A DNA stretch of 64,000 nucleotides, taken from contig NZ_FNDB01000006.1 of assembly GCF_900099915.1 (NCBI RefSeq), forward strand, positions 111,861-175,860, read 5' to 3'. The notes beneath the pieces were generated by a model. That model saw only the letters and a list, made by a program, of their open reading frames with translations, was not told where the DNA came from and made no database searches. Of this stretch, positions 19,397 through 28,438 are shown in pieces (within the stretch, counting starts at the first letter, position 1; every line of letters starts with the position of its first letter). The DNA is from Flavobacterium omnivorum (GTDB lineage Bacteria; Bacteroidota; Bacteroidia; Flavobacteriales; Flavobacteriaceae). The position numbers and the translations under genes are program-made.

Positions 19397-21898
19397 ATGA
19401 AAGTTAATTACTATTTTATTTTATTGAGTACACTATGGTTTTTTACAATTAAAGCACAAGAAAACAGCACTTTAAAAGGAATCATCACAGATGAAGCAGG
19501 CAAACCTCTTATTGGCGCATCAATCAACATTAATACCATATCTAAGAATACGATAACTGATATTGCTGGAAGTTACCAATTGCAAAATATAAAATTCGGC
19601 ACCTACACCATTCAAGTGGCCTACCTTGGTTACGAAAGCCAAAAAATTTCAATCTCTTTAAACCAATCCCAAACAACACAAAATTTTATTTTAAAAGAAA
19701 GTTCCTTTCAATTGGATGGCATTATTGTTACCGCCCAAAAAAGAGAACAATTAAATAAAGATGTTCCCATAGCCATTACCTCTTACGGAGGAAAATTTAT
19801 TGAAAATTTAGGAATTTCAGAATATGATGCCTTTTCAGATTATGTTCCTGGATTACAAATCCAGATTCAAAGTGTAAATAATCCTGGTATCGTTATTAGA
19901 GGAATTACCAGTGATAGTGGAGATTCTCGAGTAGAACCTCGTGTTTCTATTTTTCAAGATGGTGTTTCAATCAGTAAATCCAGAGGATCTGTGGTAGAAT
20001 TATTTGACATTGAACGCGTTGAAGTACTAAAAGGTCCTCAGGGAACTCTTTTTGGTAGAGGTGCGCAAATTGGTGCCATGCATATTATTCAAAACAAAGC
20101 TAAAAACGAGAATTCAGGAGAACTGAAAATAGGAACGGGTAATTTTAACCAATTCTCAGTGAATGGGTTTGTAAACACTTCCCTTATTAAGGACAAACTA
20201 TTTGTAAGAGTAGCCGGAATCCTAAGTAAAAGGGATGGTTTTATAGAAAACAGATCTGGAGGCAACTTGAACGGAAAAAAAACTGTGGCATTTAGAACTT
20301 CGTTAAAATATTTAATTAGCGATAAAACCAGTTTAGATGTAATTGCAAACTGGCAACAGGATACTCCGCCGGGAACTAGCTTCAAAAGTAGAACTTTTGC
20401 ACCCCTTGGAGGAACGACCAGCCCAAATACGTTTGCAGACTTAGAGCGAGGATCCGAATTGGGGATTGACAGAGAAGTATATGGTCTTACAGCGATATTG
20501 AAATCTGAGATCAACCCTAATTGGGATATGACAGCCACTACAGCTTATAGAGCATTTAATTCAGATGAAGCTTTTGATGCCGATGGTACGGCAGCTCCAG
20601 TACTTTACTTTAGAGAAATTGCTGAAGGAAAACAATTCAGCCAAGAAATGAGATTCAATTTTAGTGATAAAAATAAATTATCCGGTTTCTTTGGAGCAAA
20701 TCTTTTTTATGAAAAAGGATCACAAGCGGTTCCTTTTGAAGTAAATGAACAAAGTTATTTTGCCTTATTGGCAGCTAGAAACACACTAATCGTCAATGGC
20801 GTTGCTACCTTATACCCAAACATTCCAAATGACCCTGCTTTTGGTCCATTGGCAGGAGCACCACTTTTACCTTTTAATAAAGAAAAATCAACCAATTTTG
20901 GCGAGAATTATTCTGGAGACCTCTTTGCTGATGCCTCTTATGACTTAACCGATAAATTAACCTTCACAGTGGGCATAAGAGCAACTTTGGAAAATAGCAA
21001 TGCGGGTTTAGAAGTTCAAAATGCAGATCAGCCGGGTGTGTTGGGTAATTTTTTAGGGGTTTATCCTAACAACTTATTTGCGCCAACAAATGGAAAACGT
21101 ACCGCTAGCGAAACCTTCACCTCTGCTGTTGGCCGATTTGCCATAAATTATGACATTACAGACCATATTACTCTTTTTGGGAATGTTGCCAGAGGCCGAA
21201 GACCTAATGTAATTAATGTTACTGCAAAAACTGTTGATGTATTATCAGATGAAACGGTATGGTCTTATGAATTTGGAGTCAAATCTCTTTTCCTAAACAA
21301 CCGATTACAATTTGACATCAACGCTTTTATCTACGATTACAGCAACTTTCAAACGACTATTGCACGATTAGACGAACAGAATGGCTTAGTGATTCTGCCA
21401 AATGATAGCGGCGCGGCATCAACTTTTGGTTTTGAAACCGCCGTACAATATCAATTTACAAAAAACAGTTCATTCTTTGCTAATTATGCATACATTGATG
21501 CTGCCTTTGATGAAACGGATTCGGACGGAAACCAACAACAATTAGCGGGAAATACTTTCCGATTGACTCCAAAACATTCTTTTTCTGTTGGATTCAATTA
21601 CAATCCAACCGTCAGTACGAAAATAGACCTTTACCTTAGACCTAGCTATACTTACAAATCGAAAGTATTTTTTGAAGAAACAAACCTACCTAATATTTCA
21701 CAAGGAGGATATGGCCTTTTGAATATCAGAACGGGTTTAACAGTAAGAAAAAAGTACGAAATTGGATTATTCATGACTAACCTTTTTGACAAAAAGTATA
21801 TTATTGATGCAGGTAATACCGGAGGTGCATTTGGAATACCTACTTTTATAGCTGGTGCACCTCAATTTTATGGTGTACAAATGGCGGTTAAATTTTAA
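19397..21898 (+). CDS. TonB-dependent receptor with CarboxypepD-like N-terminal domain
   Basis: 833 residues: signal peptide (~1-20), a carboxypeptidase-regulatory-like domain (~23-108, LKGIITDEAGKPLIGASI), a plug (~115-235, IIVTAQKREQ, VEVLKGPQGTLFGRGA), and a 22-strand-type barrel ending in a C-terminal aromatic strand (FYGVQMAVKF). It imports a substrate across the outer membrane with TonB/ExbBD energy. The sequence style (TAQKREQLNKDVPIAIT) is that of IroN/FecA- or sterol/nutrient-like receptors, not of SusC, and there is no SusD gene next to it. It is the first gene of a three-gene operon with a hydrolase and a GDPD lipoprotein, which suggests a phosphodiester or lipid-derived substrate. 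A possible promoter (TTTG at 19335, TACCTTTA at 19356) precedes it. Confidence 0.92.
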   Translation: MKVNYYFILLSTLWFFTIKAQENSTLKGIITDEAGKPLIGASININTISKNTITDIAGSYQLQNIKFGTYTIQVAYLGYESQKISISLNQSQTTQNFILKESSFQLDGIIVTAQKREQLNKDVPIAITSYGGKFIENLGISEYDAFSDYVPGLQIQIQSVNNPGIVIRGITSDSGDSRVEPRVSIFQDGVSISKSRGSVVELFDIERVEVLKGPQGTLFGRGAQIGAMHIIQNKAKNENSGELKIGTGNFNQFSVNGFVNTSLIKDKLFVRVAGILSKRDGFIENRSGGNLNGKKTVAFRTSLKYLISDKTSLDVIANWQQDTPPGTSFKSRTFAPLGGTTSPNTFADLERGSELGIDREVYGLTAILKSEINPNWDMTATTAYRAFNSDEAFDADGTAAPVLYFREIAEGKQFSQEMRFNFSDKNKLSGFFGANLFYEKGSQAVPFEVNEQSYFALLAARNTLIVNGVATLYPNIPNDPAFGPLAGAPLLPFNKEKSTNFGENYSGDLFADASYDLTDKLTFTVGIRATLENSNAGLEVQNADQPGVLGNFLGVYPNNLFAPTNGKRTASETFTSAVGRFAINYDITDHITLFGNVARGRRPNVINVTAKTVDVLSDETVWSYEFGVKSLFLNNRLQFDINAFIYDYSNFQTTIARLDEQNGLVILPNDSGAASTFGFETAVQYQFTKNSSFFANYAYIDAAFDETDSDGNQQQLAGNTFRLTPKHSFSVGFNYNPTVSTKIDLYLRPSYTYKSKVFFEETNLPNISQGGYGLLNIRTGLTVRKKYEIGLFMTNLFDKKYIIDAGNTGGAFGIPTFIAGAPQFYGVQMAVKF

Positions 21899-21900
21899 AA

Positions 21901-22854
21901 ATGAAAAAAACAATAAACACGATACTTGCAGCACTCTTTTTCTGCACTTCTATTTTTGGCCAAGAAGGAATAAGCACAATAGAAATAGCCAACTTAGATT
22001 CCTATCTCGCTAATGCAGAAGCCTCAGTAATTGGAATCAAGCCAAATAATGCAGCTAAAATAATGTGGGCTGATGGGTATGAAAACAAAAAAACAGCTGT
22101 TGCTTTTGTTTATTTGCATGGTTTTGGCGCCAGTCACCGTGAAGGAGAACCAGTTTTAAAAATGCTTTCTACAAAATACAAAGCCAACATCTACCTCTCC
22201 CGTTTAGAGGAACATGGTATTTATCGTAAAAATACCTTTGAATTTCTTACGCCTGAAAACTATATTGCCTCTGCAAAACTAGCATTAGAAATTGGGAAAA
22301 AACTGGGAGAAAAAGTGATTTTAGTAAGCACCTCCACTGGAGGAACTTTAAGCTTGAAATTGGCATCCGAAGATCCTAGTATCTCGGGATTGATTCTTTA
22401 TTCACCCTTTGTGGATTTATTTAATCCTGCCATGGCTGGAATTATTCTGCCAGGTGGTAAAGAGAAATTCAAAGAGACCATTGGCGGCGATATGCAAACA
22501 CAAAACCGCCCGGAAGAACAAGCTAAATACTGGTCTACCAATTACCACATCAATGGATACGTGTCCTTAATCACAATGCTTAAGCAAAACATGATCGAAA
22601 ATACTTTTGAAAAGATCAAGTGTCCGGTTTTCTTAGGTTATTATTATAAAAATGAAAAGGAACAAGACCAAGTCGTTTCCGTTGCTGCCATGCATAAAAT
22701 GTTTAACTCTTTAGGAACACCTGAAAATAAAAAAACAAAAATAGCCTTTCCTGAAAGTGGTGATCATGTTATTGCTTGTGATTTGCGTTCTAAGGATTGG
22801 CAAGGCGTTTATCAGGAAACAGTGCGCTTTTTAAACCAAACAATCTTACAGTAA
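21901..22854 (+). CDS. Secreted alpha/beta hydrolase (esterase/lysophospholipase-like)
   Basis: 317 residues with signal peptide ending SIFGQ at ~20. The alpha/beta fold is visible: FVYLHGFGAS oxyanion region, nucleophile elbow VSTSTGG, SPFVDL strand and catalytic histidine in SGDHVIACD. The usual GxSxG is altered to SxSxG. It starts 2 bp after the TonB receptor stop, so it is translated from the same message. An esterase or lysophospholipase removing acyl groups would fit between the receptor and the phosphodiesterase, but substrate is inferred from context. Confidence 0.85.
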   Translation: MKKTINTILAALFFCTSIFGQEGISTIEIANLDSYLANAEASVIGIKPNNAAKIMWADGYENKKTAVAFVYLHGFGASHREGEPVLKMLSTKYKANIYLSRLEEHGIYRKNTFEFLTPENYIASAKLALEIGKKLGEKVILVSTSTGGTLSLKLASEDPSISGLILYSPFVDLFNPAMAGIILPGGKEKFKETIGGDMQTQNRPEEQAKYWSTNYHINGYVSLITMLKQNMIENTFEKIKCPVFLGYYYKNEKEQDQVVSVAAMHKMFNSLGTPENKKTKIAFPESGDHVIACDLRSKDWQGVYQETVRFLNQTILQ

Positions 22855-22857
22855 AAT

Positions 22858-23772
22858 ATGAATAAAATTTTAATCACAGCAGTTCTAGCAATGTGCCTGC
22901 TAGGCTGCAAGGCTAAACAAGAAAAACAAACAGTCCAATTACTTCCTGGTGAAATTCAAACTCACTTTAATTTTGATTTACAGGGGCATCGTGGAGCCAG
23001 AGGACTCTACCCCGAAAATTCATTAGTTGCCTTTGAAAAAGCAATCGAATTGGGTGTAAATACTTTAGAACTAGACGTTGTTGTTACAAAGGACATCCAA
23101 ATACTGGTATCCCATGATCCGTTTTTCAATCACATAATTTGTTTGGATAGTTTGGGAAACACTATTAACAAGGAGGACGAATTAAACTTAAATATCTACC
23201 AGACTACATTTTTACAAGTACAGCAATATGATTGTGGCAGCATCACACATTCGCAATTTTCTGAGCAGACTAACAGTACGATTTCAAAACCATTGCTACT
23301 GGATGTAATTGCGCAGTCTGAACTTTTATCTGACCAAAAGATCAATTATAATATTGAAATAAAAAGTACTCCAGAGGGGGATAATAAATACCATCCAACA
23401 CCTCAGGTTTTTGTGGATTTATTTATTAAAACGATCCAAGGGCGTATCCCAATGGAAAGACTAACGATCCAAAGTTTTGATTTTAGAGTACTGCGCTATA
23501 TACATCAAGCCTACCCGGATTACAAACTAGCGACTCTGGTGTATAAAGATAGTGTAAAAACAAATTTAGATGCTTTGGGATTTAATCCAGACATCTACAG
23601 TCCGGAACATACGCTATTGACTGCCGAAGTTGTAGCAGAATTACAGGCCAAAGGAATGAAAGTTATTCCTTGGACTATTAATGAAGTAAGTCGGATGAAA
23701 ACGGTTCTAGGTTGGGGAGTTGATGGTATCATAACGGATTATCCCGATAGAGGATTGCTCTTTAAAAAATAA
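22858..23772 (+). CDS. Glycerophosphodiester phosphodiesterase, lipoprotein
   Basis: Hydrolyses glycerophosphodiesters to glycerol 3-phosphate and an alcohol. 304 residues; MNKILITAVLAMCLLGC is a lipoprotein signal, so the enzyme is anchored in the periplasm or outer membrane. GDPD motifs present: GHRGARGLYPENS, ELDVVVTKD, VSHDP and later PWTINEV and DGIITDYPDRG. It starts 3 bp after the hydrolase stop and ends the operon, about 100 bp before a strong terminator. Confidence 0.93.
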   Translation: MNKILITAVLAMCLLGCKAKQEKQTVQLLPGEIQTHFNFDLQGHRGARGLYPENSLVAFEKAIELGVNTLELDVVVTKDIQILVSHDPFFNHIICLDSLGNTINKEDELNLNIYQTTFLQVQQYDCGSITHSQFSEQTNSTISKPLLLDVIAQSELLSDQKINYNIEIKSTPEGDNKYHPTPQVFVDLFIKTIQGRIPMERLTIQSFDFRVLRYIHQAYPDYKLATLVYKDSVKTNLDALGFNPDIYSPEHTLLTAEVVAELQAKGMKVIPWTINEVSRMKTVLGWGVDGIITDYPDRGLLFKK

Positions 23773-23870
23773 GAAAACCCGTCTGGATTTCGCTTTTTCC
23801 TGAAAGCAACAAAACAATCATGCTTTGGGCGAGGGTCCTGAAAAGATCCTTAAAAAATCAAATTTCATTA

Positions 23871-23907
23871 AAAGAGTAGAAAACCTTCCTTTTCTACTCT
23901 TTTTTTA
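23871..23907 (+). terminator. Terminator of the TonB/hydrolase/GDPD operon
   Basis: A perfect 13-bp stem (AAAGAGTAGAAAA at 23871-23883 with its complement at 23890-23902), 6-base loop CCTTCC, then T-run. Confidence 0.9.
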
Positions 23908-24200
23908 TGCTAAAATGAGAAGTTCAAGCAACAATAACATGAGGATAAATTGGCTTAAAATAGCGAATTACTATAAGAAGATGTTTTATTTTGGTAGTCT
24001 CACTTTAGGAATCGGTTTTTATATAAAAAACCTAGACACTAACCCTAAACCCCATCAATAGTATTTTGAATTCGTCCTGAAACAAAATCCCTACTTTCCC
24101 CGTTTTATCCCTGTTTTTTGAAAATCCGTTGAATACAACAGAATTTATTTTGAATAGAAGCGTTATCTTATTACTTTTACCCCAAAAACAAATGCAAACT
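23908..24200. other. Intergenic region before ftsE, no gene seen
   Basis: About 290 bp of AT-rich sequence between the operon terminator and ftsE. A 78-codon frame crossing it starts with TTG and runs through the terminator hairpin, so it is not credible. No clear promoter box or repeat was found. Confidence 0.5.
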
Positions 24201-24887
24201 ATGTCACAATCCGTACTGTCTTTAAAAAATGTAACTATTTATCAAGAAGGAAAATCTATTTTAACAGAGGTGAACTTGGAAGTAAATCATGGGGAATTCC
24301 TTTACATCATTGGAAAAACAGGATCAGGAAAAAGCAGCTTAATGAAAACTTTGTATGCTGATTTGCCATTAACCGAAGGAGAGGGAAACATTGTAGACTT
24401 TGATTTAGCCTCTTTAAAAGAAGATGACATTCCTTTTTTGAGAAGAAAGATCGGAATCGTTTTCCAAGATTTCAAACTGCTTCCAGACCGTACTGTGAAT
24501 GACAACATGCTTTTTGTACTTAAAGCAACGGGCTGGATCAATAACGTAGACATGCAGCATAAAATTGAAGAAGTTTTGAATAAAGTAGGGATGAAAGATT
24601 TTGGTAAAAAAATGCCACATCAGCTTTCTGGAGGTGAACAACAGCGAGTGGCCATCGCTCGTGCTTTGCTGAATGATCCCGAATTAATTCTTGCAGATGA
24701 ACCTACAGGAAACTTAGATCCACAAACAAGTGCAGAAGTATTAGAGGTATTAAAAAAAATCAATGCCAATGGAAAAACCATCATTATGGCAACGCATGAT
24801 TATGCCTTGTTAATGAAATTCCCTTCCAAAACATTGAAATGTGAAGACGCCAAAATTTTTGAAGTGATTCAGCAGCGAAACGCATAA
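24201..24887 (+). CDS. ftsE: Cell-division ABC ATPase FtsE
   Basis: ATP-binding partner of FtsX, which activates peptidoglycan hydrolases at the division site. The ATG at 24201 gives 228 residues, the usual FtsE size; the frame is open further upstream without resemblance to the family. Walker [11 protein letters not shown]-loop [16 protein letters not shown] (the FtsE-typical LLPDRTV), signature [15 protein letters not shown], Walker [14 protein letters not shown] and the H-loop in MATHDYALL are complete. No ftsX is in the window. The stop overlaps the start of the next gene by one base. Confidence 0.93.
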   Translation: MSQSVLSLKNVTIYQEGKSILTEVNLEVNHGEFLYIIGKTGSGKSSLMKTLYADLPLTEGEGNIVDFDLASLKEDDIPFLRRKIGIVFQDFKLLPDRTVNDNMLFVLKATGWINNVDMQHKIEEVLNKVGMKDFGKKMPHQLSGGEQQRVAIARALLNDPELILADEPTGNLDPQTSAEVLEVLKKINANGKTIIMATHDYALLMKFPSKTLKCEDAKIFEVIQQRNA

Positions 24888-25777
24888 TGCTTTCCATTCT
24901 TGTTCCTATATACAATTACAATGTTTATCCGATGGTTTTGGAGTTGCAAAAGCAATGTATAAAGCGCGGAATAGTGTTTGAAATCTTGTGTCAAGACGAC
25001 GCTTCACAATCAAGTTTGAATGCATTTAATGAGAATGTAAACGCATTATCCAATTGCAGTTTTGTTTCTATAAAAGAAAAACTAGCGCATCGAGAAAACA
25101 GAAATTCCCTAGCTGAACAAGCAAAATTTGATTATTTGCTTTTTATCGATGGAGACTCTATTATTATTCATGATAATTTTATAAAAAAATACATTGACAA
25201 TCTTCATGATTTTGATGTTGTTTATGGCGGTAGGTTGCATCCTGAAAAATGCCCTTCCGACGATCAAAAACTACGTTGGAAATACGGAAGATTTATTGAA
25301 GATAAAACTGCCGAAAACAGAAAGAAAAAAACCTATTCATCCGTACTCTTTAACAATACTATAATTAAAAAAGAGTGTTTCAATCAAGTAAAATTTGATG
25401 CTCATCTAAAAAAATATGGTCACGACGACACGCAAGTTTCGTATCAATTAAGTCTGTTACAAGCTAGAGTAAATCATATAGAAAATGCTGTTGAACACGG
25501 AGATATTGACATAAATGTGGTCTATATAAAAAAAACTAAAGAGTCTTTAGAAAATTTGATTGCGTTGTACCAATCCAAAAAAATTGATGTTGTTTTTGTC
25601 AAGCTGCTTCGCTTCTATGACTTTTTGAGAAAAACAAAATCAACTTTTATTATTGCAAAAATACATTTCGTACTGGAGCGCGCGCTCGTTCGGAATTTAA
25701 CCGGAAATAATCCTAATTTATTGCTGTTCAATTGGTTTCGAATCGGCTATTTATGTTCCATTAAGCAAGAAAATTAA
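24887..25777 (+). CDS. Glycosyltransferase family 2
   Basis: 296 residues with a GT-A fold: [17 protein letters not shown] at the start, EILCQDDASQ, and the metal-binding DGDS in LLFIDGDSIII. The ATG overlaps the ftsE stop (TAATG), so translation is coupled. It probably adds a sugar to a surface glycan. Its stop and that of the convergent glycosyltransferase share one TTAA (25774-25777). Acceptor and donor cannot be deduced. Confidence 0.88.
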   Translation: MLSILVPIYNYNVYPMVLELQKQCIKRGIVFEILCQDDASQSSLNAFNENVNALSNCSFVSIKEKLAHRENRNSLAEQAKFDYLLFIDGDSIIIHDNFIKKYIDNLHDFDVVYGGRLHPEKCPSDDQKLRWKYGRFIEDKTAENRKKKTYSSVLFNNTIIKKECFNQVKFDAHLKKYGHDDTQVSYQLSLLQARVNHIENAVEHGDIDINVVYIKKTKESLENLIALYQSKKIDVVFVKLLRFYDFLRKTKSTFIIAKIHFVLERALVRNLTGNNPNLLLFNWFRIGYLCSIKQEN

Positions 25778-26874
25778 TTCTTTTTTATTCTAATAAATAA
25801 TTCATCCCAAGTTTGCATAATCACATCGATGTTGTATTTTTCGATGGATAATTTCGCGTTTTCACCCATTTGTTGTCTTAGTGTCGCATTTTCGATTAGA
25901 TCTACTACGGCTTGCACGTAATCTGATTCCTTGGCATTTTCGATCAAAAATCCATTTTCGTTCGGAGTCAAAATTTCTCTTGGCCCACTGGGGCAATCAT
26001 AAGCAACGCATGGCAATCCAGCCGCCATCGCTTCAATTAACACCATGCCAAAAGCTTCAAAACGAGACGTCATAAGGTAAAAAGAAGCTTCCAAATATTT
26101 CTCTTCAATATCTTGAACTGGCTCATGAAAGGTAACATTATTATAAATATTTAGATTTTTAGCGATTGAACGTAAATCTAGATTTTCAGTTGATTTCCCG
26201 TAAATATCCAACGTCCAATCTGCGTGGTTTATTACTACTTTTTTCCAAATTGCCAACATCCTGTCAAATCCCTTTTCATAAGTATGTCTCCCAACGGCGA
26301 TTACTTTTTTGCTTTGTAAAGCATTGTGCTTTCTTATCGTAAACCATAATGGATTTGGAATCACTAGCGTATTTTTGACATTCCATTCTTTTCCACTTTC
26401 GCTAGTTAAGACTACAAATTGATCGTATTTTTTGATACCTCTGTTTTTCAAAACAGTCCTAAAACTTAAAGTGATTTTAGTCAAAATGTTTTTTTTAACT
26501 TCTTTTTCCTCGATAAATCTGGAACTGTGCATTTCTAGAATTAGCGGAATTTTATTTTTTAAAATAAAAGGAATTAAGTAGGCTTTTAAACCGTTATCAC
26601 ATACAATAATGATATCTGGCTGAATGACTTTTAGTTTCGCTTTTAATGCATTTTGGTACAAATTAAAACGACTAATTGCAGTGCCTGTTAACAGCATATC
26701 GTGAAAAACAATATTCTGATTGAAGGGATGGAATAAAGCAGAAGAACCATTGTTTTGAGTAAAAATATGAACCTCGTATCCAAAGTGTTCAATAAGATAA
26801 TTAGTTTTTATCGAAAGTACTCGAGCGACACCTCCCGCGTTATTGATGTTAGGAACAAGGTATAAAAGCTTCAT
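25774..26874 (-). CDS. Glycosyltransferase family 4
   Basis: 366 residues, GT-B fold. Visible: N-terminal NNAGGVARVL loop, VIAVGRHTYEKGFDRML start of the C-terminal domain, and EAFGMVLIEAMAAGLPCVAYDCPSGPREIL with the nucleotide-sugar-binding EAFG...E. Last gene of the minus-strand run 25774-28386; its start overlaps the ketoisomerase stop by four bases. Likely a retaining transferase for glycan assembly. Confidence 0.92.
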   Translation of the reverse strand: MKLLYLVPNINNAGGVARVLSIKTNYLIEHFGYEVHIFTQNNGSSALFHPFNQNIVFHDMLLTGTAISRFNLYQNALKAKLKVIQPDIIIVCDNGLKAYLIPFILKNKIPLILEMHSSRFIEEKEVKKNILTKITLSFRTVLKNRGIKKYDQFVVLTSESGKEWNVKNTLVIPNPLWFTIRKHNALQSKKVIAVGRHTYEKGFDRMLAIWKKVVINHADWTLDIYGKSTENLDLRSIAKNLNIYNNVTFHEPVQDIEEKYLEASFYLMTSRFEAFGMVLIEAMAAGLPCVAYDCPSGPREILTPNENGFLIENAKESDYVQAVVDLIENATLRQQMGENAKLSIEKYNIDVIMQTWDELFIRIKKN

Positions 26875-27275
26875 TTTTTAGACTCCAAAAATTCATTAAA
26901 ATCCCGAATATAGTCTTCTTCGTCATAAACATCGGAAGCCAAAACCAAACATACGGCTCCTGAAGAAAAGTTTTGTAATTCTCTCCAAATTCCCGTCGGA
27001 ATATGCAAACCAATATTAGGTTTATTCAATAGAAATGATTTTTTTTCTATTCCGTCATTTAAAACTACTTCAAAACTTCCGCTCAAAGCGATTAAAACTT
27101 CTTGCTGCACAATATGTGAATGACCCCCTCTAAAAGCATTACTAGGAACATCAAAAAGGTAGTACACCCGTTTGAATTCGAATGGTAAAACGGCCTCTTG
27201 AATAAATGCAAGGTTTCCCCGCGTATCTTCTACAACGGGAATTTGCAAAAGTTGAATGTCTATTAGTGTCGTCAT
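26871..27275 (-). CDS. FdtA/QdtA-like sugar 3,4-ketoisomerase (cupin)
   Basis: 134-residue single cupin of the WxcM/FdtA family. These enzymes isomerise dTDP-4-keto-6-deoxyglucose to the 3-keto sugar, the precursor of 3-amino-3,6-dideoxyhexoses. Seen: VEDTRGNLAFIQ, RVYYLFDVPSNAFRGGHSH and GSFEVVLNDG, with the two histidines of the GHxH active site. The matching FdtB-like aminotransferase lies at 31573-32673 in the same island, though not adjacent. dTDP-glucose genes rmlA/rmlB are not in the window. Confidence 0.87.
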   Translation of the reverse strand: MTTLIDIQLLQIPVVEDTRGNLAFIQEAVLPFEFKRVYYLFDVPSNAFRGGHSHIVQQEVLIALSGSFEVVLNDGIEKKSFLLNKPNIGLHIPTGIWRELQNFSSGAVCLVLASDVYDEEDYIRDFNEFLESKK

Positions 27276-27279
27276 AATT

Positions 27280-28386
27280 CTATTTTAAGGTGATTTTCAT
27301 TAGATCCAACCATTGTTTTCCGATAGTTGAAACCGAAAAAGATTGCACACTTCGCAACGCATTTTGCTTGCAATATCGATATAAATTTTCGTCTTCCTCC
27401 AATAAATTCATTGCTTCGGTAAGTTTTTCTATATCTTGGTTGGCAACCAACAATCCATTTTCCTTATGCTGAATCATTTCTCGGGGTCCTGATGAACAAT
27501 CAAAAGCTATAACTGGCGTTTCACAAGCCAAAGATTCTAAAATAACATTAGGCAAACCTTCATTCAAACTACTCAAAACAAAAAATCGTGCCTTTTTTAA
27601 ATATTTGAAAGGATTGTCCTGATAGCCTAAAAAATGTACTTTATCCACTATATTTCTTGCTGTAGCCACATTTAAAAGTTTTTGCTTTTGTTTGCCATCA
27701 CCCAGTAAAACCAAATGAATATTGTTCGTTGACAAAATAGATTTGAAATACGCTTCAATCAGTTTGTCAAATTGTTTGATATTCGTTTCCATTTGGCCTA
27801 CGCCAATTATATAATCAAATTCAAGCTCATTCTCCGCTTTACTTTTTACGGTAATTTGATCAATGTCAATTGGATTATAAATTCGGACAACATTTTTAAG
27901 TTGGTGTTTCTTTTCTATTAATGCTTTGGATTCATCCGAAATACTTACTAATTTATAACAATCTCCGTACATAAAACGACTAAGAAAAGTCCAGTTTGGC
28001 ATGTAATGATCAATCAAAAAACTATGAACTGTAAATATAGTTTTTGTTTTATAAAGCCATTTTGCTATGAGTATTTCTTGAATGGGTTTTATCCTAAATC
28101 GCAAGTCGATGATGAAATCAAATTGATTTTCGTTCAGGTATTTTTTAAGAAAAGTAAACCGATTCCATTTATTTAAAAGGCCGTTGGATGCATTTTTGAG
28201 CTTACCTAAATTAATAAGTTTTCCTGAATAGTCATATGAAATGGAATCGACAACTATGATATTGTGAACCTCCAACCCTTGTTTTTCAAAAAATTGAGAT
28301 AAAATCGCCATCACTTTTTCGGCTCCGCCAGTACTTAATCGATAACCAATTAATGCAATTTTAATTTTTTTGTTAGGCAATATCAT
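27280..28386 (-). CDS. Glycosyltransferase family 4 (second)
   Basis: 368 residues, GT-B fold: STGGAEKVMAIL near the N-terminus, YIIGVGQMETNIKQFDKLI at the domain join, and SLNEGLPNVILESLACETPVIAFDCSSGPREMI with the EGLPNV...E motif. It starts the minus-strand operon down to 25774 (gap of 4 bp to the ketoisomerase). A complete promoter lies upstream. Resembles WaaG/TuaC-like transferases, exact sugar unknown. Confidence 0.92.
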   Translation of the reverse strand: MILPNKKIKIALIGYRLSTGGAEKVMAILSQFFEKQGLEVHNIIVVDSISYDYSGKLINLGKLKNASNGLLNKWNRFTFLKKYLNENQFDFIIDLRFRIKPIQEILIAKWLYKTKTIFTVHSFLIDHYMPNWTFLSRFMYGDCYKLVSISDESKALIEKKHQLKNVVRIYNPIDIDQITVKSKAENELEFDYIIGVGQMETNIKQFDKLIEAYFKSILSTNNIHLVLLGDGKQKQKLLNVATARNIVDKVHFLGYQDNPFKYLKKARFFVLSSLNEGLPNVILESLACETPVIAFDCSSGPREMIQHKENGLLVANQDIEKLTEAMNLLEEDENLYRYCKQNALRSVQSFSVSTIGKQWLDLMKITLK

Positions 28387-28408
28387 TATCGATTTCTTAT
28401 TTTCGTAT

Positions 28409-28438
28409 CAAATATAACTCTTTTAAAAAAATATGCAA
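28409..28438 (-). promoter_or_regulatory. Bacteroidota promoter of the 28386-25774 glycan operon
   Basis: Minus-strand TTG (28438-28436), 19-bp spacer and TATATTTG (28416-28409). The -33 box overlaps the first codons of the divergent glycosyltransferase at 28433, so the two start regions are interlocked. Confidence 0.65.

Noticed and set aside
23825..24061. 78-codon frame before ftsE
   Set aside because: Starts with TTG, runs straight through a perfect terminator hairpin and has no family resemblance.
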